Of a stretch of DNA of 64,000 nt, positions 51,101 through 62,640 are shown piece after piece. This DNA is from Brachypodius melanocephalos. Taxonomy: Eukaryota; Chordata; Aves; Passeriformes; Pycnonotidae. The notes below the pieces were generated by a model, which was given only the letters and a program-made list of their open reading frames with translations, was not told where the DNA came from and ran no database searches. The stretch's first letter is position 1, and each line of letters begins with the position of its first letter. A program made the translations under genes and the position numbers. The stretch spans positions 530,736-594,735 of the forward strand of contig VZSR01000476.1 of the NCBI GenBank assembly GCA_013398615.1, read 5' to 3'.

Positions 51101-54100
51101 TCACAACACATTGGCAGTCTAAGGTATCCTTTGAAGGCACAGAGCCTGTTGTATATTACTGGATATATTTCACTTACATAGGTGCAGGAAGCTGTTAAAT
51201 ACAGCCCCTCACCTAAGGTCGAACTGTTCTTATCTCTCCAGCTGTTACCTTTCTTACTTCTGCAGAAATGAACACATTATTTCTTAACTCCATCTGAGTT
51301 CCCATTTTCATTTTGGGAAAAAAATTGTGAGGTAATCAAAGAAAAGAGCCTTAAAGTTAAACCCCATATATTTAAACTCTTATTTATACTAGAATAGCCA
51401 TTCTATTACCATAATAATAGGTATATGAATATAAATAAATGCTTCACTTCATTTTTGTCAGCATTTGCAGAAAATAATATGACAGAGAGCAGGGCTCCAG
51501 GGACTCATCTGACATTATTGAACAACCTCCTTGCCTAGGATATGCCTGTGGCTGCCCTGCTACAGACAGATTACACAAAGGAAGATCTACTGTTGGCTTT
51601 TCACTGGAAATCTCAGACACTGATCCCTGCTACACAAAGAATTCGCTAATGGGAATGCAAACAACATCACCTGTATAAAGCAAAACAAAAAACTCAAAGC
51701 AAGAAAATCCCAACAATTTAGCAGCCAGATGAATACTTTCTAAAGAATGCTTCTCTGAGGGGGCCCTTGTGAAAACTCTTCCTGCATGCTCCTCATGGAG
51801 CAATGGCTAAGATTTCCCATGTAAAAATTTATATTAAAACTTTATAATTCCATTTCAAAACCAATGAACTCTCAGAGAGGTTTTTTCACTTTAGAGGCCA
51901 TAAACCTCAATAATAACATACCCTAACATATAAGAGCATAGTATCAAGTGCTATATTACTGGATATAACTCACCAAACTAATTTCTGAAAGCATAGTAGC
52001 AATGTGCATGTAGTAAAACTACCAAACTAATCTTAAACAATTATTTTTAATGAAGTGCACTGTGTATTATAGACCAGTTTAAAACTTCAGGAAATTCTGG
52101 GGTATTTCCTGCTGCCAAAGGATTTGCAGTATTCCAGCTGGGGAATATCCTACACTGTCATGAGGACCAATGCTCCAGGAAAGAGCTTGTTACCACTTTA
52201 AACTGCAGAAGGAAAAGAAGGGGTGTGGGGGCAAATCAAGCCTCTCAGTGGGGCTCCTTCAAGGACAGACTCCTGCTGGTCCTGGGCATATTGGATAGCA
52301 CCTCATACCCTGAGAAAAGTCAGGAAGGTCACAGTCGTCATTCATAGCAGAAGGCTACTAAAGTAAAGATTTAGAAGGTCATTAGAGATCATTTAAACAA
52401 TAGCCTTTAGTTTATTCAGCAAAATAAGGGGCACTCTCATTTCCACATGTAATCACTTGGAGACAGATATAGCCCTGCAGTCCACAAGCCAAAAATAACT
52501 TCTATTTTTTTTTTAAATGAGACATGGCCAATTACCTACTTTTTATATTTTGCTTTTCAAGTGCATTTGAATGTCAAAAACCCCACAAATTTTCATTTCT
52601 TATAAAGTCCCATGGGGGAAAAAATGAAATTTAAATATTGACAGTATTAAAAGCTTGACCCATAAATTAGTTTAAAATTAAGATGGGAGGAGCAGTCTCC
52701 AAAAAACTTATGGATGACATGGCACACCTGAGGCCACCTCGACAGACCTACAAGACAAAGGTTCCATGCAAAATTTCCCTGAATGAAGTTAAGGTAAAAC
52801 CACAGCTCTGAAAGGAGTACTTTTTTTACTTTTCAAAAATTAATAACTTGATGTGAAGAATTAATTTAAAATCATAATGTCAGAGCTGAATTTTTACACA
52901 GTTCCACTGCTGATCTTTAATAGCTTTTTAGATGTGCATCAATTGAGGATGAATTTAGAAAGAAATAAAAAAATCAAGTAGAAAGTTATGTGGCTATATA
53001 AAATGGCAATATAAGAAAGGCATTTGTGAATATATTAAGCCTGACCTTAAACAATTGGAAATCCACAACAACAGCTTTGTTTTACAACAGCTGAGAATCT
53101 GACCCATTGAGTTTAAGGTGACATTTCCCATCAATCTTTTATTTTTTTCATGCCCATTGACAGTTTTCTATGTATTGTATGAACCAATGTGAACTAAATC
53201 TATTAGCTGCTGCATTCAAGAATCAGCATGATGACATTAGAAATAATAAGGACCAACTTCAGCTCTTTCTTTCCTTTTTTTCTCCTTTAGCATGACGTAC
53301 AATTCTCTTTCAGAACTTGATAATTCTGCTTGGCACCATTCAGGCTACCTTGTCATATTTCAATAAATAAAACAATCTGAAAATTAAAGTGGAGTGTACA
53401 GAAAGAAACTTAGAGATTAAGGAAAAATTGAAGATGCTCTAAATCAGTAAAAACTAAATTGATTTTTATTGCAATGGAACCACCTGCAATAGGCTGCTTC
53501 AGCAGTCTGGTGCCATGTGATAGAGGCCTGACCTGCCCACACATCAAAGGACAGAGGGTGAGGTTCACTACAAAGTCACTTCTCAGCTCATCCTTAGCAC
53601 AGGTGAGAGGAGAATGGAGGGAGGCCTGGCTCTTGCCTGCAACGTTTCTGCTCACTCAGTAAGGCTGGTATAGGATTTGTACTCCCTTGGAAAAGCAAAA
53701 GAGAAACAGGAGATTCATCTGCATTTAGATCTTACTTTTATTTCCCAGCCGCATTGGAGATACTGTGTGAATAATGGGATGAACATCATGTGTAGAAAGA
53801 TCTCAGGTGTGAAACACAGAGAAAAGTAAAGCAGAGAGTTACAAGGAAAAGAAGGGGATGTAAGAAGATTAAATGTGGAGTACTGATAAAGAACAGAATC
53901 AACATAGTAGGAAAAACAGTTTTCTTCTTCAGTGGGGTACAGCCAGTACTCATTTATTCTACAATAAAAAGTTCAGCCTAAAATGACTGGGTAGTCTGGC
54001 TTTGCATTAGTACAGTGCCAGATCCGGAAGGCTGAAGCTGAGGAGACACCTGAAATGGAAATCATCTTACTAACTAACAAACTGCAGCAAAAGAACCTGT

Positions 54101-54744
54101 GCATCGTCCTTGCATTGTGCCACAGGATATGACTCCATGCCATTAATTTGACAGTGCATCTACATTTTGGTGCACTCAAAGCTGCGAAATAGTTTGAATA
54201 CATCACAGAATGTAGTAGAGGGAAGTAGGAGATTGTGGCAGCTGCAAAGGAAGCAGTTTGGATACAACATTTGGGAGCAAATTAACAAACAATACAAAGT
54301 AGCTAATTGATCATTGAGAATGCACTCTCATGTCAAGAATCTTGGCTAGTAAGCAAAGCCGATGAGGGTGTAAAATCAATCTCACTTGGCTATAGCTCGT
54401 GGGCTTCCAACATCTGTTACAAATAAATTGACCCGGCTTTCTGGTGAAGTTTATCCTCTTACCCTCAAGAGCACTCAAAAATTGGTCTTTGAATGTTGGA
54501 AAATAAAGTTCAAGTTCTTTCACCTTCCACATCCCAGTCCCAATCTGTGAGCTCCAGCCTCAGCACCTCAGATTGCTGAGATATTATAAATTTGTCATCC
54601 AAGTCCAATCTATACATATCCTCAGTAAACATTTAATTTCAATGAAATGTCACATTCATGGTACAAATACTTTTGTTGAAGCAGATTCCATTTTCCAAAT
54701 GTGTTAATTCATTTCACAGCTGTGTTTGGTCTTGAAAAGAAATA
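48131..54744. other. Intronic, no gene recognised
   Basis: Long AT-rich stretch. A 127-codon plus opening at 48998-49381 and shorter ones elsewhere resemble no known protein. GC-richer patches occur at 52080-52320 and 53470-53660. No repeat family was recognised. Confidence 0.5.
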
Positions 54745-54840
54745 GCAACAAAAACACACAACAACAACAACAACAAAACCCACCAAAAAAACCCCAAACC
54801 CACAAAAAAAACCCCAACAACAACAAAAAAACTAAAAAAA
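54745..54840 (+). repeat. A/C-rich low-complexity tract with (AAC)n
   Basis: (AAC)n at about 54758-54775, then A-runs with C-runs at 54779-54781, 54792-54795, 54799-54801 and 54812-54815. The complementary strand thus has four G-runs. Confidence 0.9.
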
Positions 54841-57800
54841 GCATAAAACAAGAAAAACAATCCAAATGCTTATCAGTACCCACATCTTGGAAAAATTACT
54901 CCACACGTGTAAAATTTTGGAGACAATATATCCTGAAACTGTCTTCTGACTGTTCTTTGAGCACAGGCAAGACTGACTCTTAACTAACCTTGAGTGTCTC
55001 TCACCAGTAAAGAAATACAGACACCTTCAGATACATGAGTCACCTTAAAAACAGATTTTAGGAAGAACCAACCCTCTGGATACAGTCATTTGTCCCCACT
55101 GACATTTTGGTCAAGCTGTTAGGGGGACATACATCAAACCTATCCTGAAGATAACTGATTTGGGATGGCAGATTCCTTCCCACTGTGGACACTTGGTTAA
55201 CATTTCAGTCTGATCTAAAACTGGAAGGAAATAAAGCTGTTCTTCTCAACACTTCCAGAAGACATCTGACACACAGCCTGCAAGGGAGTCCATCAGAAAA
55301 CTGTTAAAGCAGATGGTTTTCTCCTCCATTCTCTGCATATCAGAGGCTTTGCTCATTCCCAGTCAGTTCCTTACTGTCACTCATCTGTGACTTCACTCTC
55401 CATCTGTATTGCCGTATGCTGAGTGATAAGGTCATATCAAAATCCTATCCATAATTTAAAAAAAAAACCCCAAGCCTGCTATGTAGACGCTTAGGCAAAC
55501 AAGATAAAATTTAACAGCAGTATTAGGAAAAAAAAAAAAAACCCCTTAACTTCTGTCTCAAATGAAAACATAACCACTCTATAAGTACATGAGTATAAAA
55601 CTCATGTTACATTTGAATTCTGCCTGTGTTCAAGCTCATGCCTCTCAAATATTGATACTCTGAATTGCTTTAGAGTGTTTTTTGTCAAATCTGATGAAGA
55701 GTTTTTTCTCTTTATCATACATTCTGGTACAAAGAAATAATGGCCTATCATATATTCTTTATACTAACCACATCTAGACAAAAAAAGAAACCTGCAAAGT
55801 GGCTGAAGTAAACTATTTCACAACAAAAGTATTTTCTTTCTCCCTCTATCACATGTTACTGGCATTCTAAAATACCCAACAAAATGGTGGCAAAATTTAT
55901 GTAGATACTCAGCCCTCCAATGTCCCTAAAACTGCTGACACAATATCTTTCTCTCAGGATGCTACTTCTCATGGGTGATGAGCCAAAGAACACCTTAATC
56001 TGCACGTGTCAAGATAAGTAAAATTCACGTCAGCCCTTGCAAAACAAAACTACTGGTGCGGAAGGTCACTAACCACTTCAGGCCAAACACTGAACTGAGG
56101 AACTCAACCTGCAAACTCTTCCATGACAATGCAGAGACAATGCAGAACATGAAGAATATCTGAAAGCAAGCGAGGATAAACCCTTGTTCAGGGGCTTTTG
56201 CATGAACAGGAAGTATTATCCTGGAAATTTACTGTTGTTCTGGAATTCTGAAATTGAGTTACATATTAAAAGCTGTTAGTTATTCCCCTCGTAACCCAGG
56301 AAGACTTGTAGGTGTGAATATAGGCACTGGAATACTAGTTCAGCAAAGCATTTAACCTTGTGCTCTAAAACTACCCCTACTCAGCAAACTCCCTTGGCTC
56401 AGATAAAAGTTTTAAATCCTCTAGATAATAAGCAGCAATGGAGAAAGCCACTAGATACTGAAATTATGAGCTTAGGGAGATCATTTTTATGCCTATGCAT
56501 AAAATGCATAGCAATACTTGAAGTAATACTGGCCCACATAGTCACCCAACAGCTACATAACTGCAAAAGAAGAAGAAAGAAACGGCTGAAATAAATATAT
56601 ATATCTAAAAACGATAAACCTGTAAGAATGCTTCAAACCGTAAGTTTTTCTAGCTTATTACTGAGCACATCAGTTAACAAGGAAAGGGAAGGATGAGAAC
56701 AGTTCAGGTACACAGAACTGCTTCTCTGGTGTGACTGCCCAACTTATAGCAGTTCCTGGCTGAGGAGGTTCCTAAGTCTGAGGTGAATCCTGTATCTTTA
56801 CTCATTATATTTTGTATAGATTATTTTTTCCTTACTTTATTCAATTGATGTTTCAATCCATTTTGGCCACTGCAGCATTTGATGGTCCATGTGGACTGAT
56901 GTGGTTCAAGTGCTATAGAAGCAATCCCTTTACTTTTCATAAATGTTTAAGCAGATACATCAGGTTCCATGAATCAAACCAATGTTTGGTTAGTTTGATG
57001 CTCCTTATAGAGAGAAAACCCTTCAGTAGCTGAGTTCAGTATGGATGGTGCAGGGTACACCAGCACAGGCTGCTCAGTGGGCCCACAGGTACCTGACATT
57101 TTGTAAAGCTGTGTGAGAAGCAGGAAACTTCTGCATTTGTGTCTTTTCAAGTGCTTTGTTCATCCACTTCTAACACAAATCTGAGTGTATTCCCTTAGCA
57201 GGTGGGTGTAAAGGACAGTGGGTCAGGACTCGTGGGCATTTTTTTGTCCATCTCCCTCCTGCTGCTTTCAATGCAAAGGGAGGGCTGAAGCACTTCCCAC
57301 TGAGGCCACCTCACATCTGCCAATGGAGGCAGTAAAGCAGGTGTCCCTACACTGTTCTGTCTCCACAGCTGCAGACAAGGAAGAGAAAAGCATTGAGATT
57401 CATTATGTGACTTTTGGGTTTCCCATGGGAAATAAATTCTTCCAAAAAATAATTAAAAAAAAAAATCTTGGTCATGCCAAAACCCCTTTGTATTTGTTAT
57501 CACAAGATATAGTCTTCCAGATAGATGAATTATTACTGAGATTAAAAGCAGAAGAGCAATTTCACCTTCAGTCTCTGTTTCTTCCCAGTATCTCTCATGA
57601 GTTGCAACCCAAGATGAGCATAAAATTAGAAAAGAAAAAACCCAAACTTCTCTGTATTAAATAACAAAGCACAAAGAAATGGATTTTTTAAAAAAACAGC
57701 AACCAAAACAACAGAAAGTGAAAGAAGTTAAAACCATAAATGTAATTTTAAAATTAAGAAGACACTCTCAATTCTTCATCTGCAGAATCCAGTAATCACC

Positions 57801-58549
57801 AACAAGCTAGCTACAGGCTGCTCGGAAGTGGATGGCATTTCTATGTCAGGGTTTTCACTTTCTTGATTTTTATGATTTCAGACATCGAGCCTGGCTAATA
57901 CAAAATCAAATATTAATGGGGGCAGGTAGAGGAGGAAGTCACACCTGTGAAATCATTCTGTTTAGCAGAAGCCAACAAATTGTGGAATTTTGCAATCATA
58001 AAATACCACATCGCAATACTCACAGAAATTTTCCATGTAATCAAGGCTAACACAGATTTAGTAAGAAAAAAAACCCCTCAAAGGCTATTCTCAGTGTTAA
58101 TACTTAAACTGAGTTAGTTTCCTATTTGAAGTCTTAAATTATTATGAAGAGTGTTATTATGCTTCAGGTATAGCTTAAAGATTTTCAGGAATGGTAAGCA
58201 CGGATTTGTGAGAGAATCATATTTAGCCTCACAAAGAGCAAGTAATGAACAACAAGCCTGATTGTATCTTAAGACTTCATTAATATTTGTTAGTTTCTTT
58301 AATTAGAAACCCCAATATATCTTGCAATTTTGGGGTGACCAGGTAGAACTCCAATTTGAGATTTTCACTGAATTTTACATTTTTTTCCATTGGAGAAGTA
58401 GCATATTTCTGTGGGACACTGGGCAGATTTCAAAGGCAGTGCATTCTCCTCCTCTGAGGGATTTTCAGAAGCAGTTGGTCTAAACTCTCTCCAAAATCCC
58501 TTTGTATGCTGATTAACACTCTCCCATTTACATAAGAAAACCTTTCCCT
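54841..58549. other. Intronic, no gene recognised
   Basis: AT-rich with A-runs near 55459-55468 and 55528-55541. The opening at 57218-57664 starts at a non-ATG codon and contains about 113 codons from its first ATG, with no family resemblance. Positions 57800-58050 are repeat-free and mixed in composition. Confidence 0.5.
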
Positions 58550-59015
58550 CAAATCTCGCAGTTGTCATGCACAGTAGCGACTCTGGGCTGTCCCTTTGAT
58601 TACATTATAAATTAATATTTGCCCTTGCTTTCCAATCGATAGGAAAGAGTATTTTGTCAAAAAGCTGCTCTGCTGGCAACACTCGAGCATATTGATGAGG
58701 GCTTAGCGGTGATTACAGCGCCCAGGCACAGGCAGCAGCAGAGCCTCTCACACCCACTCTTTGTGCACCTTGCATCCTTCCTGGAGATTTTCCATGGGCT
58801 CTAATAGCTCCCAGTTGGCCTCCCCACGGCAGACCTCTGCACAGCTGGGAAGCCAGCGTTGCTATGGAGCACCACCAGCACCATTATGGAACAAAGGTGC
58901 AGAGCAGAGCGTTACAGCTGACACGCGGCTCGGGAAGGCATTAAAGCGTCTTTACCGAGCTGTCACTTACAGCCCTGTGGGAGACAGAGGCAAGCCACGG
59001 GTCCAGGAAAATAAT
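58550..59015. promoter_or_regulatory. CpG-retaining, GC-richer island; candidate regulatory element or small CpG island
   Basis: Fifteen CpGs occur in about 465 bases, with a tight cluster ACACGCGGCTCGGG at 58921-58934. GC content is visibly above the neighbours, and there is no recognisable repeat. It could be an intronic enhancer, an alternative ROBO1 first exon or promoter, or an old GC-rich insertion. ORFs in it (for example 58761-59027, plus) do not resemble known proteins. CpG density is seen directly; the regulatory role is inferred. Confidence 0.42.
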
Positions 59016-61559
59016 ATAGTGCATTAGCAATAACTGTGACAGAAAGCTGAAGGGGTTAGGCAGAATTAGGTATACCACATATGGCTGTACTTGGCAAAGG
59101 TTGACTGAACTAATATTGACTGTTTCAAAGCACACAGCTCCTCTCCAGCCGCTCAGAAACTCAAATGTGCTGCTAGAATGATGAGCTGACAAAGAGGCAT
59201 TATCTACATTAAATATAGCTAGCTATTAGACATTATATGTACATATAAAATAGACACATATATCATTTATCTATATGAAAGTGAAACGCACTCTCTTTTA
59301 AAAGTAATACATGCCAGCCTTAGTCACTGCCCTGTGAGCTGTGAATGCACATCCCTACACCACAGTTTATGCCTTATAAGCATATGCAAGTAAGCCAAAT
59401 TATGTTTTTCACTATTTTGTATTTCTGACACTATGTTCTGTAACTTGGAAAAATTTCAATACAGTCAAATGTACTAAATTAGACAACATTATGATCCATC
59501 AAGCACCCCTGATGCTGTCAACATCTTCAGTTCTTGCAGTCAATCTATAAAATATGCTTACTCATATACATTTTTTAATCACAGGTTTACACAAGAGAGG
59601 AAACACATTTGTTCCTTCTCTTCCAAATTTTTTCAGAGGAACACTATCAACAGGCAGCTGGCCATAAAAACCCATCAGATGTTGCTTGATAAAACAGCAA
59701 ACTCTGCTCTTGTATTAAAACATAATTTACTTTGTGTAACCTTCCAGTTTAAGCCCTCATATTCCTTTTACCTAAGTTTGAAAGTCACTAAATAAAATGC
59801 TCCCCTGAAATGTAAGTATGCCTGCATCATACACAGGACATCCTGATCTTCATATGACCTTGTGAATGTACTCACTATGCATTAGAGTCAGAGAATAAGC
59901 AATTTTAGAGTTACCATTACAGCTGTGGTTACAGCTTACCTTTACCTAACATATTGGAGCCAGTGTTGTGTGAGGTATGAATTCAATCTGGTAGAGTAGA
60001 AAACAGCTTCTGATCAAACCAAGACATTGCCCATCTGCTAGAACTTCTGCAGTCAGCACTGTCCATATCAATCCATGAATAATTACTATTATAGATCACC
60101 ACAGATTACTACTATAGGTCGTTAGCTTATCCATTCAGGGTTTTACTGCATTCTGGCAATATTTATGTGTTTTCTCTAGATCAGGACCTTTTCCAGAGCA
60201 ACAAATGCAGTGGGACCAACAAGTTTTTATCCTCCAGAGAATTCAAGACCTTTTCTTTTTCTACAAAGTCTTTTTGTGTTCCACATTTCTCAGCTAACAA
60301 GAAGACACAACGTGGAGTTAAACTGTATCTCTTCTATGTAAACAACAAATTTAACCAGACTGTTTTAAATCTAGGATAAGCTTAATTCAATCTTCAATGA
60401 AGTTATTGCAAGTACAAGCATAGACAGACTTTTAGAAAGAAAAAGTACTACTAAGTAAACAAATTCAAACATACAAGTTATGCAAACAGTGGCTGGATTC
60501 TTACTCAAGAACGAATTCCCAAGTTTAAATGAAAATACATTAGGGAGAAATCACATGGTGTTATTTAAGAGGGGATGAAGAAAGCAAGCTCTCCCTTCTC
60601 CAAGCACAGCTCCTTTTAGTGTTCCCACTGGGAATGCACAGGAGTTATTTCACACCTATGGCTGCCAGCACATTACAAGATTCTTTGATGCACCCTGGCC
60701 AAGCTTTTTTCTGCTGTTTACATTTTGCCCATTGTCTGCCTTCACTGTCCATTGTAAAAAGACCTGCCAAAGAAAATGTACACATATAATTCACGGAGTG
60801 CTGTGTTCCAAAGGATGTAGAGAGTGATGTGGTCAACTGTTCCCTAAAACCAGTTAAACCTTTGACTTTTAAATATGTAAGAGAACAGCACTTCTGTGAT
60901 ATAAATGCTTACAACTCTCCATATCAAATATGCTTACAAAAAAGGAGAGTTTGGATTAATACTACCTATGAAGGTGCTGTTGCTTGACACCACATTAATT
61001 CAGCTGTCTCCAGGGCAATCAGACACTGCAGTGGTGCAGTGAATAGGAATACTACAATAAGTAGTTTTTTAATGATTTCTGATAATTCATTAATTTCAAG
61101 ACATGCTCTGAAGACGCTATGGCTATGAATAATGAATACTTTATATTAATTTTTAAGTTGTTTTTTTTTTTTTAAATTTCATGTAGGATTGACATAAAAC
61201 AAAGAATTTAAACTGAGGTTTCCTAAAACATTGGAAAGAAGCAAACAAGAGTTATAGAGTTGCCAACCTTCCTCCTAAAGTAACATTATCTTTCTGTTAA
61301 TAAAATAATTCAAGTCCACTAGTACTAGCCAAATGTAGATTTTTTTTTTGTTAAATTTTGGGGTTTGAGAGCATCATACCTTTATTGTAACATTTGCCCA
61401 AATAATTCAAATCAACACTGCTAAAAAAATGACAGATGCCTATTAGCATAACTGACTGATCGAAAAATAACATTAATGCCTTATTACTTATAACATATTC
61501 ACCCAAATGTTTCATTAACTTCGTAATGCAATATTAATGAGAAAGATAGCTAAAATTTT
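59016..61559. other. Intronic, no feature recognised
   Basis: AT-rich intron between the two CpG-retaining islands. A small palindrome ATAGCTAGCTAT lies at about 59214-59225, and T13 at 61161-61173. No exon or repeat family was seen. Confidence 0.55.
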
Positions 61560-62640
61560 CTGGACCCAGCGAGTGCAAACTGTCAGCTAATCATTAAATC
61601 CCAGCTCTCCTTTCACTTAGTTTCATCTGCACAGGTTCCTCGCAAATTCCCATTCACAGATCACAAAAGAACAATTTGGGTTACTTCAAGAATTAATTAG
61701 ACATTTGTATGAAAGCCACTAGAACAACTGCTCCTCCTGCGAGTTCATAAAGCTGTTTAATTTGCCCTTGTATTTTCATTCAGAGGAGCTGGCAACGCCA
61801 CAATAAAACGCAGCATGCGGAGATAGCAAGCCAAATTTCTTACTTAATCGTTCACTTTCATTTGCTATGCTCATTTAAAAGAAGCGAGCACTAACACCTT
61901 TTAACCTCGGCAGTGACACAGCTGGGGCACTCTTCACACATAATACAGAATGACTTGGAATAACGCGCCCCTTGTCAATCTGTAAAGAGCATTCGGGTTG
62001 AGATTTAAAGTCCGTGCTTGCATTAGCAAAAGGCTGAAAACCCCTCTCTTGTACAGTTTAGCTTTTATTATGTTTATGTCGTGGCAGCTAATTGCCTGAA
62101 GAAAGGAAAAGAAACGCTGAACAGGAAGTATTGAAATGTGTATTAAATGCTGAAGAATAATGAGACAGCATAATTACTGATTTCTTTTCTTTACTTTTCT
62201 GGAACATACCTTCTCCACTGAGGAGTTAAATGGCTGTTTGAATGATGCTCTTTTGTAAAGCTGTCTTTATAAAGCTTCTATTGAGCAGAAGTAATAGACA
62301 GACTCCCATACGGGACACAGGACAGATCAGATTTCTGTATTTAGCAGAGGTATTCTGCAAGAAACTTGTCTCAGCCATGGAAATAATGTCACTGAAAAGT
62401 CAGAGTGAGCCTTGTGGAGAGTTAATCGAGGGTGGAGATGAAGATAATCCTCCTCTGAACAGCAGCCCCGGCTAACCACAGCTAATATCTGCTCTGTACT
62501 ACCGCAATATATTTTCCGGGTCTCCCACCACGAAGCTGGTGGAGCAGGAAAGCACTGGTGCATCCTTCCTCCCTCGGTTTGAAAGTCCTTATAAGATTTT
62601 CAAATTCGCTATCTGCAAAGGAAAATGCAGCCGCTCAGGC
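61560..62640. promoter_or_regulatory. CpG-retaining, repeat-free island; candidate conserved enhancer
   Basis: I counted 24 CpG dinucleotides in about 1.1 kb, against long stretches of the window with almost none. The sequence has no recognisable repeat, no low-complexity tract and no convincing ORF. It carries many homeodomain-type cores, for example TTTATTATG at 62064-62072 and CTAATTG at 62088-62094, and a PBX/MEIS-like TGTCAATC at 61974-61981. The densest part is about 61790-62110. Within a large ROBO1 intron this pattern is what a constrained developmental enhancer looks like. The function is inference. No sequence comparison was possible. Confidence 0.5.

Noticed and set aside
57218..57664. 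Opening of 148 codons on the plus strand
   Set aside because: It begins at GTG, not ATG. From the first ATG it has about 113 codons, with no family resemblance, and it crosses an A-run. Treated as chance.
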